Source of the DNA: Pseudomonadota bacterium
GTDB lineage: Bacteria; Pseudomonadota; Gammaproteobacteria; Burkholderiales; Burkholderiaceae
Direction of reading: 5' to 3'
Assembly (NCBI GenBank): GCA_029777935.1
Contig: JAKORH010000038.1
Span: forward strand, 1-43,329
Length of the DNA: 43,329 nucleotides
The position numbers were made by a program, and so were the translations under genes. Shown in pieces: positions 34,834 to 43,329 of the stretch. Within the stretch, counting starts at the first letter, position 1; the number at the start of each line of letters is the position of its first letter. The notes below the pieces were generated by a model. That model saw only the letters and a program-made list of their open reading frames with translations, searched no databases and was not told the origin of the DNA.

Positions 34834-36233
34834 GTCTCGTCGAACGACTGGCGGCGATCGTCGGCGGCGGCAACGTGCTGACAGCCGCGGCCGACATGGC
34901 GCCGCACCTGACCGACTGGCGCAGACGCTACACCGGCAGCGCGCTCGCGGTCGTGCGCCCCGGTTCGACCGGCGAAGTCGCGCAGGTGGTGCGCGCGTGT
35001 GTCCAGGCGCGCGCGCCGATAGTGCCGCAGGGAGGCAACACCGGGCTGGTCGGCGGCGCGACCCCCGACGCCAGCGGACGCGCGGTCGTGGTGTCGCTGG
35101 CGCGCCTGAATCGCGTGCGCGCGATAGACACCGCCAACGACGCGATCGTGGTCGAGGCGGGCTGCGTGCTGCAGGGTGTGCAGGACGCGGCGCGTGCCGC
35201 GCAGCGGCTCTTTCCGCTGTCGCTGGCCGCCGAAGGCAGCGCCACCATCGGCGGCAACCTGTCCACCAACGCCGGCGGCACGCAGGTGCTGCGCTATGGC
35301 AATGCGCGCGAGCTGACGCTCGGTCTCGAAGTCGTGCTGCCGTCGGGCGAAGCGTGGGAGGGACTGCGCGCGCTGCGCAAGGACAACACCGGCTACGACC
35401 TGAAGCATCTGTTCATCGGCGCCGAAGGCACGCTCGGCATCATCACCGCGGCGGCGCTGAAACTCTTTCCGCTGCCGGCCGCGCAGATCACCGCGTTCGC
35501 CGCCGTGCCGACGCTGCACGCGGCGCTCTCGCTCCTCGCCCGCGCGCGCGCGGCCGCCGGACCGGAACTGACCGCGTTCGAGGTGATGTCCAATCTATGC
35601 CTGAAACGGTTCGCCCGCGAGTTTCCCGGCGAGCGACTGCCGCTGCCGCTCGATTCGCCGTGGTTCGCGTTGCTGGAACTGTCCGACCACGAAAGCGCCG
35701 CGCACGCGGCTGCGCGGCTGGAGGCGATCCTCGCGCCCGCGCTACAGGCGGGCGGAGCCGCCGACGCGGTCGTCGCGCAGTCGCTCGCCGACGCGCGCGC
35801 GCTGTGGGCGATCCGCGAAGGCATCCCCGAGGCGCACGCGCGCGCCGGCGGCAACGTCAAGCACGACATCTCGCTGCCGGTATCGGCGATCCCTGACTTC
35901 GTCGCCGCGACCGACGCGCAACTCGCCGCGCGCTTTCCGTGGATCCAGCCGTCGGTCTTCGGCCACCTGGGCGACGGCAACCTGCACTACAACATGGGCA
36001 CGAGGAACGGCGTACCGATCGCGGTCGCGTTCGAGCACCAGGACGAAATCAATCGCGTCGTGCACGATGCGGTGGCCGCGCGCGGCGGTTCGATCAGCGC
36101 CGAGCACGGACTCGGGCAACTGAAGCGCGACGCGATCACGCACTACAAGCCCGCGGTCGAGCTCGACATGATGCGCGCGATCAAGCGCGCGCTCGATCCG
36201 CTGAACCTGATGAATCCCGGCAAGGTGCTCTGA
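34830..36233 (+). CDS. FAD-linked 2-hydroxyacid dehydrogenase (GlcD/D2HGDH type)
   Basis: A 467-residue flavoprotein that oxidises a D-2-hydroxyacid such as D-lactate, glycolate or D-2-hydroxyglutarate. The FAD-binding PCMH domain (about 35-215) contains VPQGGNTGLVGGA and GGNLSTNAGGTQVLRYGNAR; the C-terminal oxidase domain contains KHDISLPVS, FGHLGDGNLHYN (with metal-binding His) and ISAEHGLGQLKRD. Exact substrate unknown. It is the third gene of the wrbA operon. Confidence 0.9.
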
Positions 36234-36253
36234 CTTCGATCGGAGGAGAGGCG

Positions 36254-36700
36254 ATGCGACCCATCATGGTGCTGACAGCGCTGGCGCTGGCCGGCGGGGC
36301 CGATGCGCAGACCCTGCGCTGCGAGGGCGCCGACGGCAAGGTCACCTATGCGCAGAACTTCTGTCCGCCCGGCACTCAACCGGTGCGGGCGCTCGATCCG
36401 ACGGGCAAACCCACGCCGCAGGACCAGCGCGCGGCGACCGAGCGCGCCCGCGGCGACGCCAAGGCGCTCGAACGCATCGAACGCGAGCGCAGGAGCGAAG
36501 AGTCACGCGGCGCCAGGACCGAGCGCACCGATCGCGTCCGCGCCGAGGCACGCGCGCGCGCATGCAAGCGGCTCGCACTGCGCGTGAGGCAGGCGAAGGA
36601 GGACGCCGATGCCGCGCCATTGAGTCGCGCCGATACCGCAAAGCGCAAGCTGAAGAAGGCGCGGGAGAACTACGAACTGGAATGCGGGCCGACCGGGTAA
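36254..36700 (+). CDS. DUF4124-like exported protein
   Basis: A 148-residue exported protein: short signal MRPIMVLTALALAGGADAQ, then a DUF4124-like start (TLRCEGADGKVTYAQNFCPPG) with two cysteines, followed by a very charged Arg/Glu/Lys helical region. It lies 20 bp after the dehydrogenase with a good GGAGGAGAGG site. The function of such proteins is unknown. Confidence 0.82.
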   Translation: MRPIMVLTALALAGGADAQTLRCEGADGKVTYAQNFCPPGTQPVRALDPTGKPTPQDQRAATERARGDAKALERIERERRSEESRGARTERTDRVRAEARARACKRLALRVRQAKEDADAAPLSRADTAKRKLKKARENYELECGPTG

Positions 36701-36749
36701 GCCGTCGCGCGCCGGCGGCGCAGCCCTGATCCCGACTGCGCGCGGAATA

Positions 36750-37787
36750 TCAGGCCCCGGTCTCTTCCGGCGCGACCGCATACGAGCGCGCACCGGCGCC
36801 GATCGCGCGCTCGGCCGCGGCCAGCGCGCCGGCGCCCTCCCGCTCGAGGAACGCAGGATCGCTCAGCATCCGGCGCCAGCGGCGCGCGCCGCGCTCACCG
36901 TGGTACAGCCCCAGCATGTGCGTCACGATTGCGCGCGGCATGTCGCCCGCGGCGACGCGGCGCTCCAGATACCTGGCCATCGCGGCGACGGACAGCGCGC
37001 GCGTCGGCGCTTCGTTGCCCGCGCCGAAGAACTGCGCGTCGACCTGCGCCAGCAGGTACGGATCGTGATACGCGGCGCGGCCCAGCATGACGCCGTCGAC
37101 GAACGCCAGTTGCGCGCGCGCGTCGGCCAGCGTATGCAGCCCGCCATTGAGCACGAACGTCGCGGCCGGAAAATCGCGCTTCAGGCCGTGCACGGTCGTG
37201 TAGCGCAGCGCAGGCACCTCGCGGTTCTCCTTCGGCGACAGTCCCTTCAGCCACGCGTTGCGCGCATGCACGATGAACACCCGGCAGCCGATGTCGAACA
37301 GAGCACCGACGAAGTCGCGCACCAGCGATTCGTCGTCGTTGCGGTCCAGCCCGATCCGGTGCTTGACCGTGATCGGCAGCGGGGCCGCGTCCTGCATTGC
37401 CTTCACGCAGTCGGCCACGAGCGCCGGTTCCGCCATGAGACAGGCGCCGAAGGATCCATGCTGCACGCGCTCCGACGGGCAACCGCAGTTCAGGTTGACC
37501 TCGTCATAACCCCAGCGGGCTGCAAGCCGCGTGCAGTGCGCGAGTTCGTCCGGTTCGCTGCCGCCCAACTGCACCGCGATCGGATGCTCGGCGGCATCGA
37601 AGTCGAGATGGCGCGCCGCGTCTCCATGCAGCAGCGCGCCCGTGGTGACCATCTCCGTATATAGCCGCGCCCTGCGCGACAGGGTCCGGTGGAAATACCG
37701 GCAGTGGCGATCGGTCCAGTCGAGCATCGGCGCCACGCAAAAGCGCCACGGCAATCCGGCCGGGGCAGAAAGCGGCGCTAAAGTCAC
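36750..37787 (-). CDS. dusA: tRNA-dihydrouridine synthase A
   Basis: A 345-residue FMN enzyme that reduces uridines 20/20a of tRNA. APMLDWTDRHCRYFHR near the N-terminus, NLNCGCPSERVQHGSFGACLM with the catalytic Cys, KHRIGLD, HARNAWLKGLSPKENR, NGGLHT and VDGVMLGRAAYHDPYLL are the standard DusA blocks. No ATG precedes the conserved start, so GTG at 37787 was chosen; TTG at 37799 is the alternative. It is divergent from the methyltransferase gene by 21 bp. Confidence 0.94.
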   Translation of the reverse strand: MTLAPLSAPAGLPWRFCVAPMLDWTDRHCRYFHRTLSRRARLYTEMVTTGALLHGDAARHLDFDAAEHPIAVQLGGSEPDELAHCTRLAARWGYDEVNLNCGCPSERVQHGSFGACLMAEPALVADCVKAMQDAAPLPITVKHRIGLDRNDDESLVRDFVGALFDIGCRVFIVHARNAWLKGLSPKENREVPALRYTTVHGLKRDFPAATFVLNGGLHTLADARAQLAFVDGVMLGRAAYHDPYLLAQVDAQFFGAGNEAPTRALSVAAMARYLERRVAAGDMPRAIVTHMLGLYHGERGARRWRRMLSDPAFLEREGAGALAAAERAIGAGARSYAVAPEETGA

Positions 37788-37808
37788 GGTCGAGGTCAAT
37801 CGAGAGAG

Positions 37809-38492
37809 ATGACGATTATGCGTTACGAACGCTATCCGCCGCGCGCGACGACCCGGACCGCCGCGCCGCCGCCCACAGCGGTCGAGGCGCCGGCCGCGAT
37901 CGACGGCGATCGGGCCGCGTTCCTGCTCGAGTTCCTGCGCCATCCGCGCCAGATCGGCTCGGTCGTGCCGAGCTCGCGCTGGCTCGAGCGGCGCCTCGTG
38001 CGCGCAGCAGACGCGGCGCACGCGCGGGTGATCGTCGAACTGGGTCCCGGCACCGGCGGCACCACGCGCGCGCTGCTCGCCGCGCTGCGCCCCGACGCGC
38101 ACCTGCTGGCGATCGATCTGTCGCCGAGCTTCTGCGAGCGCCTGATCGAGCGCGTGCGCGACCCGCGGCTGACCGTCCAGCGCGGCAGCGCCGAGCACAT
38201 CGAGGAATACCTGCGGCAGCGCGGTCTTCCGCACGCGGACGCGATCGTCTCCGGCATTCCGTTCTCGACCATGCCGCCGGAGCTGGCCGATCGGATCGCG
38301 CGCGCGATCGAGGCCGCGCTGGCGCCCGGCGGACGTTTCGTCGCCTACCAGGTGCGCGCGCACGTGGCGCGCTACGCGTCGCGCTACCTGGGCGCGCCCG
38401 AGCATCGCTGGGCGTGGCGCAACGTGCCGCCGCTGCAGGTGTTCACGTGGCAGCGGGCTGCAGCCGCAGCAGCCACTGGATCACCTGCTTGA
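37809..38492 (+). CDS. SAM-dependent methyltransferase, phospholipid-methyltransferase-like
   Basis: A 227-residue class I methyltransferase. After a polar N-terminus comes FLLEFLRHPRQIGSVVPSSR, a block seen in PmtA-like phospholipid N-methyltransferases and in RrmA-like KsgA relatives, followed by the SAM site VELGPGTGGTTRALL, acidic LAIDLS, and IVSGIPFSTMPPE. Substrate is probably phosphatidylethanolamine or a related lipid, by family. It runs convergently, with no gap, into the DUF2189 remnant. Confidence 0.78.
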   Translation: MTIMRYERYPPRATTRTAAPPPTAVEAPAAIDGDRAAFLLEFLRHPRQIGSVVPSSRWLERRLVRAADAAHARVIVELGPGTGGTTRALLAALRPDAHLLAIDLSPSFCERLIERVRDPRLTVQRGSAEHIEEYLRQRGLPHADAIVSGIPFSTMPPELADRIARAIEAALAPGGRFVAYQVRAHVARYASRYLGAPEHRWAWRNVPPLQVFTWQRAAAAAATGSPA

Positions 38493-39163
38493 TCAGGAAA
38501 CCGAACCGATCATCAGCGTTGCCGTCGCAGCGAGCGAGAGCTCCATGATCAGCGCCGCCCACGGCGCCATCGGCAACGGATAGTCGCCGACCGCGCGCAC
38601 GCTGGCCAGCAGCGCGCGCTTCACACCGATCGCACGATCGAGCAGCAGCGGCGCCGAAACGACCGTCAGCGCGAAAGCGATCGCGGCCCCCAGAGCGCCT
38701 GCGATCAGCCACAGCCAGAACAGCCGCGCGCTCTGCTCGTTCGCCGCGTAGCGCACGAACGCGGGCGGCGAAGCGATCCGCGCGTCGACGAAGACTCGGA
38801 ACAGCAGCGCCGAGAACAGCCCCCACGCGGTGCCGGCGGCGAACAGCACTACGACGAGGAGCACCAGCGGGCGAGTGCCGCGCCGCCAGGCGTCGATCGC
38901 GTGCTTCATCCGAGGCCGCTCGCCGCCGGCGCGGCGGCGCGACAGCTCGTACAGCCCGGTCGCCAGGACCGGACCGACCAGCACGAAGTCGCTCAACGCG
39001 CCGGGCATCAGCGGTCACGCGCGCAGTGTCAGCGCCAGGATCGCCAGCCGGGCGCGATCAGCAGTCCGTGCAGCAGGCTCGGCCCCGGCGCCGCGACCAG
39101 ATCGTGCCAGCCGCGCCCGAGCCACGGCAGCGGCCGCAGCGTGTCGATGCGGCAGATGGGCAG
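38493..39163 (-). pseudogene. DUF2189 membrane protein, frameshifted with an in-frame stop
   Basis: The open part (38493-39008, 171 residues) carries the family block MPGALSDFVLVGPVLATGLYELSRR and four membrane segments. The missing N-terminal part is found upstream in another frame (39163 down to 39029): LPICRIDTLRPLPWLGRGWH, then DLVAAPGPSLLHGLLIA. One missing base near 39041-39050 would join it to LAILALTLRA, and a TGA at 39015-39017 (perhaps formerly TGG) separates that from MPGALS. No start codon is seen for the upstream part. So it is probably a decayed gene; translation of the short C-terminal frame is still possible. Confidence 0.62.
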
Positions 39164-39321
39164 CGGCCCTCGCGCGGGCTCGGTCGGCGGGCCCGTCCGC
39201 GCGAACTCTCAACCTCCGAAGAGACTACGGCACGTGGCGGAGCCCACGCGTGCGTGCGCATGTGCGAGCATCACCGTTGCCGTTCGCAGCACGTGATCGC
39301 CGCTGTTCGCAAGGCCGCCAG

Positions 39322-40680
39322 ATGCCGGAGTCCGCTTCGCAACACAGCCCACTCGACGTGGCGCGCGCCGCCCAGCGGCTGCGCGAGGAGACCGACCTGC
39401 TGTGCGCGCTGGAAACGCGCGGCGGACTGTCGCGGCGGGCGCCGACGGCGAGCTTCGATGCCGAGCTTCACCTCGTCGACCGCGCAGGCCGGCCGGCGTT
39501 GCAAGCCTCTCCGCTGCTCGACACGCTCGAGTCGGCCGCGGTCGCCGCGGGGCGCGCGCAGTTCCAGCTCCGGCTGCGCATCGGGCCGCAACCAATCGCC
39601 GGCGACGGCATCGCCCAGTTGCAGCGAGAACTGCAGGGCACGCTCGCGCATCTGCGCGACGCGGCAAAGCCGTTCGCGCTGCGCCCTCTCGCGATCGGCA
39701 TCCTGCCGACTGTCGACGACGCGGATCTGGCGACCGTCCACATGAGCGCGCCAGCGGAACGCGCCGCGCCGCCAGAGCCGACCCGCATCGAGATCGAGGG
39801 CGTGCGCGAGCGCCTGTCGACCGCACACCGCGGCATCGTCGCGGCCGCCGCGGCTGCGTCGCTGCGCGCGCGGCTGCAGGTGGCTCCGGAAGTCGCGGCG
39901 CGCTTCTACAACGCGGCATTGATCACGGGTTTCGCGTCCGCCGGGCTGGCGGCGAACTCGCCCTACCTGTTCGGCGCCGAGCTGTGGGAAGACACGCGCA
40001 TCGCGCTGCTGCACGCTGCGACAGCGCCGGCAGCGCCGTTCGTGGCTTCGCCGCAGGACTATTTCCACGCCAATCTCGCCGAGCCGATTGCCGTCATTGC
40101 CGCCGACGATCCGCCGCACCGCCTGTCGCAACTGCGCCGGCACGCCGCGCATCGGCCGCCCTTCACCCACCTGCAGGTCGGCTTCGACGCCGACGGCACG
40201 CCGCACCTGCGCATCGACAGCTGCGCGATGGCGCCGGGACCCACGCCGGCCGATATGCTGGCCAACCTCGCCTTCCATTACGGACTGACGGCATCGCTGG
40301 CGACGGAGCCAGATCCGCCCGAAGCACGCATCGATGCCGCCGCCGCGCACGTGAATCTGCTCGCGGTCGCGCGCGGCGGGCTGAACGCCGAGATCGCATG
40401 GCTCGACCGCGAACGGATGGCGCTGCGCACGCTGGCGATCGTCGAGCTGATCGAGCGCGCGTACGAGGGGCTGCACCAGCTCGGCGTCGACGACGGCGTG
40501 GCGCAGGCGCACCTGTCGCTGATCGAGCGGCGCGTGGCCAACGGTCAGACCGGCGCGGTGTGGCAACGCCGCTTCGTGCAGGCGCACGGCCGCAACTTCG
40601 CGCTACTCGCGCGCGAATACGCCGCGCGCCAGTCGGGCGGCGCCCCGGTGCACGAATGGAACGTGCGGCGGCTCACGTAG
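39322..40680 (+). CDS. GCS2-superfamily (glutamate-cysteine ligase-like) protein
   Basis: A 452-residue protein of the carboxylate-amine ligase type. Residues about 12-60 (ARAAQRLREETDLL, then FDAELHLVDRAGRP) correspond to the start of the fold; AIGILPTVDDADLATVHMS, TAHRGIVAAAAAASLRARLQ and ANSPYLFGAELWEDTRIALL are the characteristic core. The family resembles YbdK/GshA2 but its members here often have altered active sites, and the true substrate is unknown. An AAGG site precedes the ATG. It overlaps the convergent transporter gene by 8 bases. Confidence 0.7.
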   Translation: MPESASQHSPLDVARAAQRLREETDLLCALETRGGLSRRAPTASFDAELHLVDRAGRPALQASPLLDTLESAAVAAGRAQFQLRLRIGPQPIAGDGIAQLQRELQGTLAHLRDAAKPFALRPLAIGILPTVDDADLATVHMSAPAERAAPPEPTRIEIEGVRERLSTAHRGIVAAAAAASLRARLQVAPEVAARFYNAALITGFASAGLAANSPYLFGAELWEDTRIALLHAATAPAAPFVASPQDYFHANLAEPIAVIAADDPPHRLSQLRRHAAHRPPFTHLQVGFDADGTPHLRIDSCAMAPGPTPADMLANLAFHYGLTASLATEPDPPEARIDAAAAHVNLLAVARGGLNAEIAWLDRERMALRTLAIVELIERAYEGLHQLGVDDGVAQAHLSLIERRVANGQTGAVWQRRFVQAHGRNFALLAREYAARQSGGAPVHEWNVRRLT

Positions 40681-41593
40681 CCGCGCGCTCGGCCGCCGCG
40701 CCGCGCCGCAGGCCGAGCAACTCGTTGCCGATCAGCGCCGCCAGAACGATCACGCCGCCGTACAGCGTCGAGGCCGAGGGCGTCTCGCCCGCGCCGAGCC
40801 ACGACCACAGCGGACCGAGCACGACCTCGAGCAGCGCCAGCAGCGACACTTCGGGCGCCGACAGGCTGCGCGCCGCCACGACCATCAGCATGCAAGGCAC
40901 ACCGAGCTGGAAGATGCCCAGCGCCGCGAGCAGCGCGATGTCCGCCGGCGCGGCCCGAAACGGCAGCGCGAGCGGCAGCATCAGCAGCGCGGAGAACGCG
41001 CCGCCCAGCAGCACCGACGGCACGAGGTCGACCTGCGCGCGCGTCTTCTGCAGCGTGACGAGATTGATCGCCGAGGCGAGCGGCACGGAGAACGCGATCA
41101 GCATGCCCAGCAGGTGATTGCCGGTCGGCCCGCCGCCCGCGTCCTGCGAGAACATCCACGCCATGCCCGCCATGGCGACGACGATCGCGATCCAGGTCCG
41201 CGCGGCAATCCGCACGCGCAGCACCAGCCGCGCCAGGATCGCGGTCACCAGCGGAGCCAGGCTCAGCACCAGCAGCGTGTTGGCGGTGGTCGTCAACGTC
41301 AGCGCCAGCATGAACGCGCTGAACATGACCGCCCACATTGCGCCGGAAACGAGGCCCGGGATGCCGGTGGCGAACGAGGTGCGGAAGCCTTCCCGCCGCA
41401 GGAACTGCAGCGCCGCGCCGACCGTGAGCGCCGCGAAGAGGCTGCGCCAGAACGTGATCTCGTAGCGGCCCTGCGCCTGCAGTTCCGGAGTCAGGTGCCG
41501 CGTGACGACGCCGGCGGCCGACCACAGCGTCGGCACCAGGATCATCAGCGCCAGCGCGCGGCGGTGGGCTCGGCGGTCGGGTTCGGTCTTCAT
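40673..41593 (-). CDS. EamA/DMT-superfamily transporter
   Basis: A 306-residue inner-membrane protein with ten hydrophobic segments in two EamA halves (ILVPTLWSAAGVVTRHLTPE; VMFSAFMLALTLTTTANTLL; SQDAGGGPTGNHLLGMLIAF; LALLEVVLGPLWSWLGAGET). Such proteins export amino acids or metabolites. The first half's SAAGVVTRHL and second half's LLEVVLGPLW are typical. The substrate is unknown. It lies after the long inverted repeat at 41617-41683. Confidence 0.88.
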   Translation of the reverse strand: MKTEPDRRAHRRALALMILVPTLWSAAGVVTRHLTPELQAQGRYEITFWRSLFAALTVGAALQFLRREGFRTSFATGIPGLVSGAMWAVMFSAFMLALTLTTTANTLLVLSLAPLVTAILARLVLRVRIAARTWIAIVVAMAGMAWMFSQDAGGGPTGNHLLGMLIAFSVPLASAINLVTLQKTRAQVDLVPSVLLGGAFSALLMLPLALPFRAAPADIALLAALGIFQLGVPCMLMVVAARSLSAPEVSLLALLEVVLGPLWSWLGAGETPSASTLYGGVIVLAALIGNELLGLRRGAAAERAAT

Positions 41594-41616
41594 CAGCGGC
41601 GGTAAAGGCGATGTTC

Positions 41617-41683
41617 ACCACAGAGGCACAGAGACACAGAGAAATGCGGAACGAACTTCTCTGTGCCTCTGTGCCCCTGTGGT
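41617..41683. repeat. 67-bp inverted repeat, CACAGAGGCACAGAG type
   Basis: Two 27-bp arms (41617-41643 and 41657-41683) differ at two positions and enclose a 13-bp loop. The arm is made of GGCACAGAG/GACACAGAG units and is AT-richer than the surroundings. This palindrome is a known dispersed element of proteobacterial genomes. It lies between typA and the transporter and may act as a bidirectional RNA hairpin. Confidence 0.85.
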
Positions 41684-41699
41684 TAATCCATTCTTCTGC

Positions 41700-43329
41700 T
41701 CACGCGACATCGCGCTCGGCGCGCTTGCGCTCGTGCTCCTTCAGATACCGCTTGCGCAGCCGGATGCTGTGCGGCGTGACTTCGACCAGCTCGTCGTCGG
41801 CGATGAACTCGACCGCGTATTCGAGCGTGAGCCGGATCGGCGGCACGAGGTCGATGTGCTCGTCCTTGCCGGCGGCGCGGACGTTGGTCAACTTTTTCTC
41901 GCGGATCGGGTTGACCACGAGGTCGTTGTCGCGCGAGTGGATGCCGATCACCATGCCCTCGTACAGCTTGTCGCCGGGGCTGACGAACATGCGGCCGCGC
42001 TCCTGCAGCTTCCACAGCGCGTACGCCACTGCCTCGCCGTCGTCCTGACTGACCAGCACGCCGTTGCGACGCTGACCGACGTCGCCGGGCTTGACCGGTG
42101 CATAGTCGTCGAAGATGTGGCTCATGAGACCGGTGCCGCGCGTCAGCGTCAGGAACTCGCCCTGGAAGCCGATCAGCCCGCGCGCCGGGATCCGGTACTC
42201 CAGCCGCACGCGGCCGCGGCCATCGGGCTGCATGTCCTGCAGGTCACCCTTGCGGCGGCCGAGCTCCTCCATCACCGCGCCCTGGTGCTGCTCCTCGATG
42301 TCCACCGTCAGCAGCTCGTACGGCTCATGCTTGATGCCGTCGATGTCCTTCAGCAGCACCCGCGGGCGCGACACCGCCAGCTCGTAACCCTCGCGCCGCA
42401 TGTTCTCGATCAGGATCGTCAGGTGCAGTTCGCCGCGGCCGGCGACCTCGAACACCGTCTCGTCGGCGGTTTCCTTCATCCGCATCGCGACGTTGGACTT
42501 CAGCTCCCGGTCGAGCCGCTCGCGCAGTTGCCGGCTGGTGACGTACTTGCCCTCGCGGCCGGCCAGCGGCGAGGTGTTGACGCAGAAGTTCATCATCAGC
42601 GTCGGCTCGTCCACGCGCAGCAGCGGCAGCGCATCCGGCGCGTCGACCGGGCACAGAGTCGAGCCGATGCCGAGTTCGTCGATGCCGTTGATCAGCACGA
42701 TATCGCCGGCCTGCGCAGCCTCGACCAGTTCGCGTTCCAGTCCCTTGAACTTCAGCACCTGGTTCACGCGCCCCTTGATCGGCGCGGAGTCCGGGCCGTT
42801 CAGCACGACGACCTCCTGCCCGGAACGGAGGCGACCGCGCTTGATGCGGCCTATCCCGATCTTGCCGACATAGCTGGAGTAGTCGAGCGAGCAGATCTGC
42901 AGTTGCAGCGGCCCGAGCGGATCGTCGTCGCGCACCGGCACGTATTCGAGAATCGCGTCGAACAGCGCCCGCATGTCGCCGCCGCGCACGTCCGGGCGCG
43001 TGCCCGCGTAGCCGCCCAGAGCCGAGGCGTAGATCACCGGGAAGTCGAGCTGCTCTTCGGTCGCGCCGAGCTTGTCGAACAGGTCGAAGGTCGCGTTGAC
43101 GACATAGTCGGGCCGTGCGCCGGGACGGTCGATCTTGTTGACGACGACGATCGGCTTCAGCCCCTGCGCGAGCGCCTTGCGCGTGACGAAGCGCGTCTGC
43201 GGCATCGGTCCCTCCACCGCGTCGACCAGCAGCAGCACGCCGTCGACCATCGACAACACGCGCTCGACCTCGCCGCCGAAATCCGCGTGCCCCGGCGTGT
43301 CGACGATGTTGATGTGCGTGCCGGCGTAG
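41700..43329 (-). CDS. typA: translational GTPase TypA/BipA (N-terminus outside the window)
   Basis: 542 residues of a protein of about 605. The P-loop and the first 60-odd residues lie beyond the window. Visible are G3 [11 protein letters not shown]4 [14 protein letters not shown]5-like SALGGYAG, the EF-Tu-like domain 2 (about residues 150-260 of the visible part) and the C-terminal TypA domain ([15 protein letters not shown] [63 protein letters not shown]). It binds the ribosome and aids 50S assembly and growth at low temperature. Confidence 0.96.
   Translation of the reverse strand, partial: YAGTHINIVDTPGHADFGGEVERVLSMVDGVLLLVDAVEGPMPQTRFVTRKALAQGLKPIVVVNKIDRPGARPDYVVNATFDLFDKLGATEEQLDFPVIYASALGGYAGTRPDVRGGDMRALFDAILEYVPVRDDDPLGPLQLQICSLDYSSYVGKIGIGRIKRGRLRSGQEVVVLNGPDSAPIKGRVNQVLKFKGLERELVEAAQAGDIVLINGIDELGIGSTLCPVDAPDALPLLRVDEPTLMMNFCVNTSPLAGREGKYVTSRQLRERLDRELKSNVAMRMKETADETVFEVAGRGELHLTILIENMRREGYELAVSRPRVLLKDIDGIKHEPYELLTVDIEEQHQGAVMEELGRRKGDLQDMQPDGRGRVRLEYRIPARGLIGFQGEFLTLTRGTGLMSHIFDDYAPVKPGDVGQRRNGVLVSQDDGEAVAYALWKLQERGRMFVSPGDKLYEGMVIGIHSRDNDLVVNPIREKKLTNVRAAGKDEHIDLVPPIRLTLEYAVEFIADDELVEVTPHSIRLRKRYLKEHERKRAERDVA

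Overview
The window is about 43 kb of high-GC, densely packed proteobacterial DNA. Gene content and order (wrbA followed by a DUF2069 gene, a GlcD-type flavoprotein, DusA, TypA, an IclR-controlled catabolic locus with a D-tartrate dehydratase) suggest a Betaproteobacterium of Burkholderiales type. This is inferred from gene content only. I see no rRNA, tRNA, CRISPR array, insertion sequence or prophage.

Layout. (1) 0.2-6.7 kb: housekeeping and accessory genes: renalase-like amine oxidase, CBS-domain protein, proline iminopeptidase, then divergently an O-acetylhomoserine sulfhydrylase, an alpha/beta hydrolase and a LysE-type exporter, then a secreted beta-propeller protein. (2) 6.9-13.6 kb, all on the minus strand: a catabolic locus made of an IclR regulator, a DapA-family aldolase/lyase, a NitT/TauT-type ABC importer (ATPase, permease, Tat-exported binding protein), an SDR dehydrogenase and D(-)-tartrate dehydratase (all catalytic residues match). 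A compact array of TTCG-N5-CGAA palindromes sits on the iclR start. (3) 14.0-14.8 kb: a zinc-ribbon/Sel1-repeat membrane protein.

(4) 15.0-32.2 kb, minus strand: a 17-gene, mostly overlapping gene train that is the most unusual part of the window. Read in the direction of transcription it encodes ApbE flavin transferase; a 994-residue three-haem lipoprotein resembling the HzsA-related family; a small cytochrome lipoprotein with a CX4CH haem motif; an SH3-plus-barrel protein and a second outer-membrane barrel; a TlpA thioredoxin; a DUF4266 lipoprotein ending in Gly-Cys-Gly-Cys; a DUF3570 barrel; a small periplasmic protein; three TPR proteins (two lipoproteins); another small exported protein; and finally ExbB, two ExbD-like subunits and an AgmX/TonB-like protein. 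It combines a proton-driven ExbBD-type motor, TPR/outer-membrane parts similar in composition to the Glt/Nfs envelope machines of myxobacteria, and a redox module. One ExbD has Asn in place of the proton-carrying Asp. A 78-bp dispersed repeat sits in frame inside the signal peptide of one member.

(5) 32.5-41.6 kb: core genes (YihY-type membrane protein, WrbA, DUF2069, GlcD-type dehydrogenase, DUF4124-like protein, DusA, a phospholipid-methyltransferase-like enzyme), a DUF2189 gene with an apparent frameshift plus a nonsense codon, a GCS2-like ligase and an EamA transporter. (6) 41.7 kb to the end: TypA/BipA GTPase, cut at its N-terminus by the window edge. Several dispersed palindromic repeats (2.8, 15.0, 18.1, 23.6 and 41.6 kb) lie between or within genes.
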